Positions 24,101 to 38,400 of a stretch of DNA of 64,000 nt are shown here, piece by piece. The notes below the pieces were generated by a model. That model was given only the letters and a program-made list of their open reading frames with translations. It was not told the origin of the DNA and made no database searches. The translations under genes were made by a program, and so were the position numbers. Numbering within the stretch: the stretch's first letter is position 1; each line of letters starts with the position of its first letter. This DNA comes from Glandiceps talaboti (taxonomy: Eukaryota > Hemichordata > Enteropneusta > Spengelidae), in contig NC_135559.1 in assembly GCF_964340395.1 (NCBI RefSeq), positions 3,187,001-3,251,000 of the forward strand. The letters run 5' to 3'.

Positions 24101-27100
24101 TTTTTCAGAATTAAAAAAATATGTGAAAATAACATCAAAGATTTTGTATAATAAAATATATTTGGATGTTAATCAAATATCAAAATAAATATTTCTTAAT
24201 ACGTGCAACATTTTGAAACTCAAAAAATTGAATATTTTGTACAGCAATATTAATTATTCATCACAATATTTTGTAATGAATATCTCTGAAATAAAATGCC
24301 ACAGGAAAAAAACCGTAAAACATTCCAAGATTACATTAAAAATTTAGTGTTATATTGTAAGAGAATCCAGTATTTTATCATCACCCCCAGGACGACACTA
24401 CAGCTTTGCTTTCATACATTATCTGTGAAATTTGAAACCCTTTTGCCTTACTTTGATATCAGCCCCTGGAGAAAACATGATGCATTTTATCAAAAATTTT
24501 GAATAATTTAACATTGTCTGAGAAGCACTAGATATACATGTCATGCATTAATTATGTTTCTGTCTTGTAGCTGCTTGTCATATCGACGACTTTCATCTGC
24601 CAAGTGATAATATTACAAAAGGTGAATTTTTTTACAAATTTTATATTTTTTTGGGTGAAATTTGACTCAAAATTCAAACAAAATTAGATTTATCACTTCA
24701 AAAAACTGAAACTTTTGTTCTTTGTGCTTGGCTGTCAATGTGACACCAGTGGCGCACAATAATTTCTAGTGACACCCCAAAAATTCATGTTCCCCTACAT
24801 ACATGTACATTTGTATCTGTAACTATGCAGTGACTGGCATGAAGACCCATACAATGTCTAGCACTTTGACCAACTACAAAATTTAGTCTTACATTTTCTG
24901 ATTAATATTCCTAGATAGCAGAGAGTTTGCAAACTGAGTGAGTGATATAAATTTCCTCTGACCAGTCACACTGTGAGTACTATGTATAGTGATGTCATTC
25001 ACAGCAGTAAGTTGTGTTCTCGAAAGTGATATTTTTATTATCATTGATCACAAGTGTCATTCGTTGATGACCAGTCTCATCTGACCTTAAAAACACAAAT
25101 CATGATCTACAATTTCTAGGTTATGACAGTCATGTATGATTTCTGGTATACGACAATTGGCTGGTGACCATTTCAATTGCATGGAAATCTCCCACTGAGT
25201 TAGACATGCCACTCAGTTCAAAGGCCGATTTTAATGTGACCTGTTTTTTTTTTTAAAAACAAGCTGTCAAACCATTTTATTATAACATATTTATTATAAG
25301 AACATTTGATGATAATCAAGAATTTACGCCTGTATAAAACTTAAAGTGCTCTTCCTAAAATTTTTGCTGTTGCAATTGTACACTGAAATTTATCTCTGCA
25401 ATTGATTTTGAAAATAATTTTATATCTGTATAGGTCGTATTTCAAGTGATAAAACAAATGAACACAGTGTTTGCTAATATTGGGTAATAACAAACTCAGT
25501 CTGACCAAGAAGAAGTTCTCATAATATACAACATATACATGTACTACAGTATCTGTCTTGTCCTTTACCAATGTACATATATACACGCATAGTAGTTTAT
25601 AATGTGTAATATCCCCTTTATTTTTTGCTTATTACAAAGAAAAACAAGTTTTCTAGGAGATTGAAGACATTCCTTGACATCTCTGGTGTTCTAATATTTG
25701 AAACAAAACATACATGCATCGATCACCATGATCACTGCTGGCATACACATTAAATGATAAAACTGTGACGCGTCAATCTTTCCCTGGTGTTGTAATATTT
25801 GAAACAAAACATACATGCATCGATCACCATGATCACTGCTGGCAAAACATTAAATGATAAAACTGTGACGCGTCAATCTTTCCCTGGTGTTGTAATATTT
25901 GAAACAAAACATACATGCATCGATCACCATGATCACTGTTGGCGTACACATTAAATGATAAAAGTGTGACGCGTCAACCTTCCCTGATGTTGTAATATTT
26001 GACAACAGAACAGAACAATTGTCACCTCTGCTGCAAAACTGAAAAGTGTTTTTTCCTTGATGTTACAATATTTCACAACAGAACATACATGCATCGATCA
26101 TCATCATCACCACTGCTGTAAAACTGTGAAGTGTCATATGTGACTGACACCTAGCCTTTCTGCTAGGAGTATCATCTTCCTCACTTTTGTCACCTTTTGA
26201 GGAGTAAAAGCACTGTGGCGCCATGTTCCCACTGTGAAGTAGGTCCACCTGATTCCCTCATCCTGTTGAGTGTGACAAAATTAGGTCCTCCTAGATCTCA
26301 ATGAGTCATCATAACACTTACACATTTGACATTTCAACTTGCTTGCTGTGTTGTGTTGGCCTACATCAGTGTTCAGGGTGAAAAAAATACAGTATCTTTG
26401 CTGGAAACACTGATGATTTTACTACTTTTGTCAGTACTGATAGCATCATCGATCGATGACTCTGTTCATTCAAACTTGCTTGCTGTGTTATGGTGTACAT
26501 CAGTGTTCAGAAATAAAACGTAATGCTATTCAGGCACATTTACTCTAAATGTTGGCATAGAGGCAGGAAGGACTGTGTTCCTATACCTCCATGATGTTGG
26601 TGATAGTAATAATTTTCAATACTGTTTATATTAAAAGTGACATATCTTCACCTGCTTGCTGTGTTGGCCTACAGAGAAACTACATGTATATTTGTACCTG
26701 TTCATTGTACCCACAAAAACACATATGGAAACCCTACGTGTACACAGAAACTCCCTAACCTACCTGTACAGCCAGTGCACACCAAATTATGGATCTTGGA
26801 ATCCAATACAGAAGGCTCCATGAATGAATAGTTCAGAAACAACATTGTACAACCAAATAGATGTCACGTCTCCCTTCCCCTTTCCCTAAAAGGTACTAGT
26901 AAATTGATGAATTATTTTGAATAATCCTGAAGATGGATATTACATGCTACTAGAGAGGTCATCATATTTATGAAGGAATTGACCCATAGATTCTCATAGT
27001 CATCATTATTTATATTCAGTTTTAAGTAGTTCTGTCAGTTGTTTATAATAATTGTAAATTGGACATGACAGAGACAAATCCTTTTAATCACACAGTTTAT

Positions 27101-29332
27101 CATTAAAGTGTTTTGGAATGAATTTATGTCAGACAGTAGGGAGTCATGAATCATTATGGTCTGGTTTTTGTACTAAGCAGAGACATAGAACATGATAATT
27201 CGCTGTCATCAACTACTTAGTCTGTTATCAACATTATAAGCCCTGTCCCTACCTGAATCAATTTGAAACCAAATCAAACTCAATTGATTTAGTTAAATCG
27301 GTTCAAAGTGGTTTCTGTCCCGACATGAGAAAACAGAACAATGGATTTGAATTGATGAAACTTTTGCTTTTGAGTCAATTCAAAATTTACTTTGAATTTG
27401 TTTGCACATACCCCCCTGTGAACAACTTCTATATAAATTTAGACACAAAAATGACTGCAAACAATAATTTTTACACAGACTAGTTTATGAAAGCCTAACT
27501 TTTTGATGAAAGAAAAAATATCAAATTGTCTGAAACTTCAAATTCTGTTCAAAGATACTATTTCAACATACGATATTTGTACCTTCAGGTAATAATTTCT
27601 AAGTCCATTATGTGGATTCCATTGTAAAATATACTTTCTTGTACTGAGTATTTGAAATAAGTACTTGTAGATTACTGCCTGAAGGACTGTCTGAGACTTA
27701 GATTGTGTAGTGAAGTAGTTGCTTCCATTTGGCATTATCCTGTACTCACAGTGGTCTAAAGTATATCCAAGGAGCCACTTTCAAGACTGCATTCTAGGCA
27801 AACATAGATATCATTATCTCTTCATAGTATCTATAATTATGAATTCTTTTCCTCCATCGTCATGATTTGAATCATAATATTGTATTATTTTAGCCTGTCT
27901 AAAGTGACTCTGCTATATTTTTTCACTACAAATTACCATTGCATGGACCATAGCCCCTCCACCCACGTGGAGGGTCTATGCATGGACCGAGTCAGAGATT
28001 CAGTTAGTCAGGGTGAATCATTGGTCAAAAATGGTCCTAGGCTGAATTCTGGCATTTTTGAAGAGACAGTTTCAGTATGACTATACATGTATGTTTGACC
28101 ATGGTGAATTTGTGCAATGGTCAAATCCCAGGCTCCAGTCATCACGGTCACACAGAATTGTTCTTACCATGGTATTATGGTTAACATGATGGCAGCCATG
28201 CACACATACTCATTCTGTTAAGTAGTAGTAGAGTCCACTACATCATGTACATTTTTGTAGCCAGAAACTAGAAGGTTGCATAAACTCAAAATCTTCCCAT
28301 AGGTGAGGTATTTCCACCGTACAGAAAAAGTACACACTATAGGCGTCAGATTTAGATCAACTTTGTTGGGTAATCTGGAGGTGGGGCATCGTTGCAAACC
28401 ACGGCCTGTTTTACGACAACGTTCTTAACGAGCCTCCCACAGGTATATTTCAAAATGTAGTGGTAGAAATAATAACTCTGGCTTGCGAGAATGGAGGTGT
28501 GGAGGGGGTGATCAGTTTGTGGTTTGAGATAGACTTTAATAGATGAACTACATGTATAGTGGGTCAGAACTGTGTAATTCAGGTTGATAAGTTTGTGGTG
28601 TGCTGATAGACTTAATCCACTTGGATGAGATTCAAAGCAAGCTATTCATTCCAAAATTAGCTTGTCTCATCCCTTCCCTCTCTCATTGTGTTTATTGTCT
28701 GCCATCATCATGTCAATTCCAAATGGCCTTGAAATACCTTTACACATCTCTCAAATCAACAACTTTCTATTTGCTTTACAGATTCTTGTCTCTTTGTTGT
28801 GACAGTCGTTTGTCAATGTCATTTTTTTTCTTGTTAGTTATGTCCACATTCATGTTCAATGACGTGTATTCCAAATCAATCTCATGCATCTAATATTGCG
28901 TCATGAGTTATCTAACATGCAATTATTTCTGACATGTAATATGTGATGGTGGATGACTTCAATTGATTGCCAATTGGTTGTTGGCCAGGTGTGCTATGTG
29001 AATGACTGGAGGATTTACTTGAAGTCATTGCTGATTGGTTGTTGGTTAGGTGTGCTGTGAGAATGATTGGAGGATTCATTTTAAGTCGTTGCTGATTGGT
29101 TGTTGGTCAGGTTTCCTATGTGAATGATTGGAGGATTCATTTGAAGTCATTGCTGATTGGTCAGGTTTGCTGTGTGAATGATTGGAGGATTCACTTTAAT
29201 ACGTCATTGCTGATTGGTTGTTGGTCAGGTTTGCTATGTGAATGATCGAAGGATTAAGTCATTGCCATTGTACAATGGTTACATATTGGCCAGGTGTGCT
29301 GAATGTTTTGAGGATTCTTATTAAGTCATTAA

Positions 29333-29384
<52 letters not shown>

Positions 29385-29387
29385 TCG

Positions 29388-29419
<32 letters not shown>

Positions 29420-32400
29420 GTCATCATCATCATCGTTGCCATCACTATCATCACCACCATCATCGCTGTTGCCATCCTCATTGTTGCTGCCACCATCATT
29501 GTCATCATTGCCATTGTCGTCATCATCATCATCACCATCATCATCGTCATCGTCGTCATCATCATCATTGTCATATTCCTCCTCATCACCATCATCATAA
29601 TCTTAAGTGCACCACACAGCATTTCAGTTCATTTCTTATATGGTATTTAGAAAAACCCCACCTATTGTAAACTTGATACAGGATGTGTTTACAGGTTATC
29701 AACACTTTAGTCAAGGCTATTACCAAAGATATCAATGTTTACATTTTTTACTTGAGTAGAATATCAAACAAAACCTTGGCAAAAACTGAGCAACATTCAA
29801 CAGTCCTCAGCTTTCGTATTCATGCAGTCATAACACATTTATACAGATTTTGAAGGATGTCGGTATCACAACAGTGTCACAGTCAAGTGAAATACTAGAC
29901 TGAGAGTGTCGTTGTTGTGATCATCATCACTTGCTAGTGAATGATATTGTATGGAGTACCTACTAACACACAAATCACCTCACTGCTTCTTCAGTAACAG
30001 TCTATTTACTCTACCCTGTTGAATGGATTTTCAACTTTAATCAGCTGCTCAAATATTGTCGACTTAAAAATTGTTTGAATCAATAATTTTTCATAATATA
30101 TCATTTAAAACATCAAGACTTTATTTGTATTAAGTTCTAGTATTTGTACAAAAATAATGCTAAGATGACTTGAAAATCTACAAAATAGTGTCAATGGCAT
30201 AATTGTAGCACAAATGTAGTTTTCAAAAAAATGTTTATCCATATGCTGATCCATGCTAGGTATAGGTGTTCATTTGCTAAAGTTTTTCCAGTTGTCCTGT
30301 TGTTACCTAATTTGCATATATAATAACCTTAGCCTTAGTACCCTCTTATCTGATTGGCTACAGTAATCTGCACACCTGTATTCTTTGTTCTCTGTTTAGT
30401 GACCACATTTCAGGTCGATAACATCTGAGCTCTGGTGACTGACACCTGTCCCTTGCTACTAGAAAAATGGAAAAAAAGTTGACCACATTTTCCTTTCTGA
30501 AATTTGAAATGAATGACAAATTCAAACATTTAAAAATTATGAGACAGTATGTGAAGGATTCTACAACATAGCAGTGTTCTCATCGCTATAGAGAAAGCAC
30601 AGTGCAAACACCATCCTTGCCATCTAGGCTGCTGCTTGGCAGGTTTCTACCATGCTTCAAAAGTATTCTACCATCCTTGAGCATTAGTAACCTTTGAAAT
30701 TGAATGACAAAATTATAATAATACTTTCACATGAAGAGAAATAGCTGATCCCCTGGAACATGTACAATGTATGTGTTAAATAACCATGTCAGAGTTTGTT
30801 GGAGTGTTGAAGACATGCATATTATATACGTATCAGTATGCAAACCAATATGCAAATTACCATATTATTTATATTTAAATCAATATGCAAATTAGCCAAC
30901 AATCTATCCTGGGGAGAACACTGCATGGGAATTGACAGTTATAAAGTGGTGGTGAGGAGAGCAGAATGACTCATTTGAACCCATGCCCTCTCTACACAGG
31001 TTGGGTTGTCTTTCCGCTGAGTAAATCACATCTCAAATTAGTCTTATAGTTTTTTCTGTAATGGTTTGTTTTTCACTAGATCATGTCATAGAATGTTTAT
31101 AAGCATCAGACATAGAAATCATATATCCAATCTGATTCACATCTGATCTTGTAGGAATTAGCTAGATCTCAATTATTCATCTTTTATACTGGTGTTTGTC
31201 TTTGATGTTATTTTGAATATTTTGCTGTTTATTTTTTATGTTGTTCTGCTTATATCGCTATTTCATTCATGTTCTTGTTTTGTGTATATTGCCATCTTTT
31301 GTTGTTATTCTGAGTATCTTGTTTATTTTTTTTATATATTTATGTGTTTAATTTGTTCTGATGTTGTTTTTTTGAGTTTTTTAATATCACAAATTTTCTC
31401 TCTGAATTTTGAGTTAACAGTAAACTTTTTAATCGTATACAAAAATAATTAATACGGCTAAAAATGTTTGAACCGTAACCTAGAAATCCATCTAGACTAT
31501 GAAATCCCAGACACTATAATTAACACTCCTGATAACAAACATAATACCAGTAAATTCCCCTGATTATTCTCCATACATTATCTTATTGTGTAGTACAATA
31601 CTTCACTATTACAATGAACACCTTACTGTAAACAACCCTGACACAGACTATTTGAAGTGGTCAAACTTTTTCTTGACTTTTTCTCTTTCATTCTACAAAT
31701 TTTACACACCAGTATAGTACAAAGGAAAACAGTGCTTTAATCGATACCGTATAGCCTCTGTGGTTTGTAAAGGGTGGTGTTAACCATGTCAGACGGTGAA
31801 ATTTACCAGACTTAAATTCCCAGGTATATTACAAGGGTTTCTCACCCACTCTATGACACAAGGTATGCTACATGAACTTATAATGCAAGTATTATCTGAT
31901 TTTCGTCCTCCGTTACTGAGGCTTACCAAACGTTAGCAAAATAACCGAACTATCAAAGCTATGTGATAATTTTGACAGTTATTTCATGATATATAGCTAT
32001 GCTTCAACTAAACGAAATGAGCATGGTGATTTATAACACTACCATTCAGTGTCTGGAACAGTTAATTGCTACGATTTGTATAGGTCAATGACTTTTCAAA
32101 TTGCTTCTGCATCACTGAACACGGAAATGAAAGCCAACTCTACAAGGGATAAAACCCAAGACAAAACACATAGTTTGGACTGGTAGAGACAAAACCCAAG
32201 ATAGAATCTGTAGTATTGACTGGTAATTGACAAAACTGGTACTAGGTAGTTTGGACTGGTATCAGCAGTGATGACAAAACTGACACAAACTTCTAGTCTT
32301 GACAGGGAGTGACAAAACTTAGATGACATTTGCAGTTCTGACAGATAGAGGGGAGACAAAACTTAAACAAAATCTGCAGTTCTGACAGGTAGCGACAAAA

Positions 32401-35400
32401 CTTAAGACAAAATCTGCAGTTCTGACAGGTAGCGACAAAACTTAATCTGTCAAAATCTGCAGTTCTGACAGATACATGTAGCGGGGGAGACAAAACTTTG
32501 ACAAAATCTACAGTTCTGACAGGTAAACACAAAACTTAGACAAAATCTGCAGTTCTGAGAGGTAGCGACAAAACTTAGACAAAATCTGCAGTTCTGACAG
32601 ATAGCTTGACTTATGCCAGGTATAAGAGAAACCCAAGGTTTTGAATAGTAGCAATAAACAAAACAGTGATAAAACTTGTCACTAAGTTTTGTCTGGATTG
32701 GAAGCAACAAAACAGTACCAACAGTTTTGAAGTATAGTTGAAGTCACTAATAACTTTCACTGGGATGTCTTTGGTACTCTATTCTGTTAAGACAACAATG
32801 ATCCAATTCCATTTATTCTGACAGATCTGTCAATTCCATGCATGATGTTGAAAACGGACTGCATGACAATTCTGGTATTATGAAAACACAGCCAGTCAAA
32901 CCTTACACGGAATGGTATCGATTGTACTGATAATTCAAGTAATTAAAGGACAGTCACTCATACACTATACATGGAATGATTCAATGGCCGAAAAACATCT
33001 TGAGATTTCGATTTGATGCTCCTCGTCTCATCAGACACAATTATCTCACTGTTTTACTCTTTTGTTGATGTTGTTACGGCATCTGAATTCTTATCGCCAC
33101 AATGGGCCGTAAACCTATTGGTGTGCCATGTTTTTCTTATTAGATAACTAACATCCAGACAATATGGTGACTTTCTAAAGACTTCATCCTACAATGGTAA
33201 AGCCGCTAAATCATACCTCAATGAAGTGAAACCCTATTATTGAGCTGTGCAATTATGAGAACAATACAAGAAAACTGCAAAAAGGGCACCACGATGTAAA
33301 ACAACACGCTGCCCTTTCCAACATACATGTCACTTTGATATTGACCATATCCCTTCCATTGTCTATACTTTGATAAATTCTGGAGTTTTCGTCAAAACTT
33401 TGAGAGTACCCCACAACAGACTAGAATTCATCATAGTAAATGACTAGAAGTGTGTGACATAGAACTAATGTCCCTTGACAAAGTCTTTAGATCTAAGACA
33501 ACACTTTGTCAGTTGTGGCCAGCTGCTTCAAAAGTTTTGTTTCCCTTGTTTTCAATCTTAAACTTCAAGGCTAAGGTTTTACACTGCTACAAATGAACAC
33601 ATAAAGACATCTTACATGTCACTGACTAAAGTTTGCCACATGTACATGTAGATGTTCTACATTCATTCTGGTTGTGGTGGTAGTGATGGTGGTGGAGAGA
33701 AGGGAGGTTCTGTGGGTCCAATTAGGGGTGGGAGTGTAGTGGAGGGTAGGGGTGAAAATGAACATTACTGGTTGGGGTACAATGAGTGCCATATTGCAAA
33801 AAGTTTTACTTTAACTTTGTTTGTGGAACCCACAGTAAAACTGGAAGTGAATTTTTGTAAAACATCACATTATGATGAAATGTTGGTGCAAAGTTGTGAA
33901 ACAAAAATTTCAGATGGATGTCCCCGATTCAGCAGTTAATTGGTAATCCTGGCTTAGCAATACTGATGCTATGTCTAGAGTAAATTGAAGCTATTGTTTG
34001 CATGATTGCCCTGAATAAAGTCCCAGACAAGTCAGATAACATACACATAGCATCCAACAGCTGAGTGAGGATTTTATTTGATGTAAATGTTGCCTTTGAT
34101 TAGACTTAATTCTTAATTAGGTTTCTAGGTCACAGCTTAAGTTGCATTTGGTAATAGTGAAGTTACCGTATTGGAATCTAGTTTTTGAAGCAACTAACTA
34201 AGTAGCTTTGTCCGAATCACTAAATGTCATCAGCATAACGGTTGTTTTTTTTCACACTAAACTAGTTTTCCTTGGCACACAATTGTAAGATTTGTCATAA
34301 TGTTAAAGATGCAGCTCCTGTCTGATGTCTGATCCTTATGGCATGGTTCCAGTGATGAGATACCACTGTAAATGTGAGAATGTGGGACAGAATACTGGGC
34401 CTTTAAATTCAAAAGAACCATCTCATTAGAATGGTAATTATATTATATCATGCTACTATGCGCCATTCTGATTGGATAATAACTGTGGTAAAATCACATT
34501 TTACCATGGCTGGCAGTGGTAAAATGGGCCCCTAAACTAGCATATGAATAGTACATACAAGCTGAATGTGTTCGTTCTTATACCAATAAGTTAACACTTC
34601 CCCAGAGTAAAGGTGTGTCAGGTATCCTGTACAATAGTTTGGGTTACAGTAGTCCAAATAATTCCACTGATGACCTTGCGATCGAAAGCAACGATCGATC
34701 AGTGGCTTCAACATCACTGATAAGGTACAAGTTCTCCCCATGCAACGAGCCGTCTCAGCGTCCTACTCTCGTTACGCGTTGAATCAAGCAACACCGATTT
34801 AACTTTTAACCATCAGTCAAGGTGCGTCAGGATTATTTCAAAACTGTACATTTTCAGGTTCAGTCAATGTTCAATTTGTTAACCATTAAATTAAAGTAGA
34901 CTGTGTAACGTCGCGTCTCTGACTTACTGTCTCGAGCTTTCTACGATTCAACTGATTCAATGCCGAGACATCTATTTTTAGCAGTGTACAAGATTGTATT
35001 GTTCTTATGTAAATATCCAAACAAAATTGTTACTTTCTTTGACCTCTTGCCCCGTTTTCTTTGTTGCTAGTTTTCAATGCGTTTTCGTTATGCATTATAT
35101 GATGTAAATAAAGTAATTTATCAATGCAATGCAATGCATTGCAATGCAGTGTATGGTTTGTGTTCATGCAGTGTGTGTGGGGGCTACATGAACGTATCCT
35201 CTCATTAAAATATGCTCGTTCCCGACGATGTATTACCGACGATCTTTTTCTGTACGTGCGAATTCACCTTTTCGGGCATATAAATAACCACAGAATCACA
35301 TTTAGAAGAAATAGACACACATTTTGATATAATATAATAGCAATAACTCCCTCCGAAGGCGGGTATACACTCGAATTTGGTACAATTCGCTCCATATAGC

Positions 35401-38400
35401 ACTCGCCATTCGGCTCGTGCTATATGTCGCGAATTGTACCAAAATCTCGTGTATACCCGCCTTCGGCGGGGGTTATTGCTTAACTAGAATGTCTCACCCA
35501 ACAAAGTATTTACAATGATAAAAGACCATGGGATTAAATTTGGGGTTAAACAGTTCTTTGGCAGAGCTTAGACAAAGTTGGTCCTAAGGCAAAGAAAAAA
35601 AATTTGTGTGGTTCCGATAACGGCAATTTCAAAGCATAGGTAGGAGGTGTTTTTTCTTATTTTGATATTTTTTTGTCTGGGTTCAGATTGTTAAAAAGTA
35701 TGTAGAGGTCAAAGTTCAACATATATTTCTCATCGATATGTTTGCACTTTCTGTATGATAATACAGAAGACATTGTGTGCTCACCATATTCTGCCATGTT
35801 GTTTGATGACAAGAAGATAATCTCATCAAATCTCACCATTTCTCTCACGACTTTGCAAAATATTTAGATTTTTCAATATTTTTTGGAATAACCTCAAAAG
35901 AATTTTAGGATCAGCAGTGAAAGACTAGGTTGGGTCAGGTTACTGGAACCAAACAATTAATATTTTTCTTTTTTTTGCCTGAACAAAGAGAATGATCCTA
36001 TAAATCTACTGTATGTGACTCTACTGGTATGATGAAGTCAAAATATTTATACATTGTTAATGAAATAATGAACTTTTTGTTTTCTAATAGAGTCAGAAAA
36101 AATGTAGTTAATTTTGTAATTATGTATATATTTTACAATCATATATTACTCAAATTTTCACTAGTCTGTCTAGAATATAAAAATTGGTTATTGAAATTAG
36201 CATGCTAATATATGCAAATTCCATGCTAATATATATGCAAATTTGCAACAGCAGGAGTTAAAATTTCTCTGTGGATACCTGGCAGGATGTTGACAAAATT
36301 TCTCCAACTGACGAGTTCTCACCATTTTGTAAAGGTCAAAGGTTACATGATTTATTTAGATCAATGCTAGTTTAAATAGCATAGCAGGTGTGCTGCATCT
36401 AGGAAAGCCATCAATATCTATCGTCACGATTGGCCTATAATATACCACTTTATGGATGAACACTTTTACAAACATACTAACGTCATTATAATGTATTACT
36501 TGTACGGTAACACTGTCTACTTTCTAGTGGAATATTCACTAGCATATCTAGACATCCTATATTAATTATTCATTACAAAAAAATGACTCATTATTATTAC
36601 CATATTTATATTTTGTTCTCACGATTATTTGCCTCATTTTTTGTTAATTTTGATTTTTTCTCATTAAATAATATTCTCAAAGCTGCACTAGCCATAACTG
36701 GTCATATGGGGTATTATTTTTTTGATCCGACAGCCAACAAATATATTCACTGAAAATTGTTAAAACATCAATAATTAGACATTGTACATGTTAATTAGAA
36801 TTCTATTTTATCTATAATTAGTACAGTAATAAGTTGAAATTGTGATTCATTTGGGTGCTGATTTTTAGGTGCGGACCCAAAAATCAATTCGTTGGATTAT
36901 TGTACCATATTATATGCAAACTGCTACACAAATATGTTATATCCACAATGAATTCAATACACCTCATGGTGAACAATTATCATTATTATTGTTATTATTA
37001 TTATACTTTATTTAAACTTGATAGACTGTTGAGCCAAAGGCTAAGACTTCTCACACAGTATTGAGATAAAAATATACAAAAATACAAAGAAGTACAAAAT
37101 AATACAAACAAACAATATCACAAGCATTGTCATTATATCTAATAAAAAAATCTCAATAAATGTCCAGTTGCTGCTAGATGTATTAATGTTACAAATAAAA
37201 ATGTCTACACAGACTAAAAAAATTCTTCGGAAGCGAAATCCCAAATTATTACTGATGACTTGTCAGCATCTGATCATCAGGAGTATACAATGGGCTGTTG
37301 TTCGGAGTGTGTGATTCAATTCCAAACAATTTTTTGACGTTGTGAATAGATATTTTCATTTGTAATATCAACCAAGAGTTCATGAACATTAATTTCCAGA
37401 TATATAAACATATTTAAATACTTATTGTGTATCAAGGTTTTTTGATTAAATGTGATTCAATAATTATCTTACTGAAAACTCATCAAACCCATCAAAAATT
37501 CTATTCATGAAAACCATTGCATAAAATAAACTGCTTTTTGATTCATGGTGATACATAGTTAGATTGCATTTGAAGCAAAACCATTAATCTCTATAAATAA
37601 TGAGTAACACTATTTTTTCAAAGTTGGCATAGTTTACAAAATCACTATGTAAATCAATAATTTTTTTAATTAAAACATTGAAACACACAATTATGAATAT
37701 GTCAGTATTGTTATGTAATTGGAATTAGGAGGAATACAGTGATCAGAAATAATGAAGGAAAACATGGAAGTCATCACGGAATACTTTATGATGAAGGGAA
37801 ACATGGCAGTCATTACGGGAATAATTTCATGGCTCATTAGTATTTAAGACTTTCTGATGGTGGACCCCAATTGGGATAACTATAAATCACGGACGTGACA
37901 TGTTTGATAAAATTCAACTGTTTTTGTGGTAAGTAGGGAAGATCCAGAATACCTACATGTAACTTTGTAAAGTATTTTACCATGCCATTGTCTCAGTTAC
38001 ACTTTAAAGTTGTAAATCTGAAAATTTAAGTCCTTAAACATGAAATGTGCCTCAGAAATAAATTTGTTTAAATTTGTACTGTTACGTCATTCAAGAAAAC
38101 TCCAACCCATTCTCAGTTGAAATCAAGAAAAAAAATCGGGGTCCCAAACAAATTTTTGAAAATGAGATCAAACGTTATCAAAATTAAGATATTTTAGAAT
38201 CCAATATGACTGCCAAATCCAATATGGCTGCCGAATATGCAAAAAGACAAGTTTGTCAGTTTCCTTGAAAAGAAGATGGTGAACCCAAAAATTTCTTTCA
38301 TTATTATGACTGAACCAGAAGCAAGCTTCCATATGGCAAAGTTTGGAGAGATTTCAAGATCTTTGATTTTAGAGTGAAAATCGTCCGCGAGCATGTGACG

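Noticed and set aside
27942-27985. microRNA precursor
   Set aside because: The stem is only about 13 bp with a five-base loop, too short for a canonical pre-miRNA.
29242-29670. Arg/His-rich 142-codon frame
   Set aside because: Translation of the GTC/ATC microsatellite; no homology.
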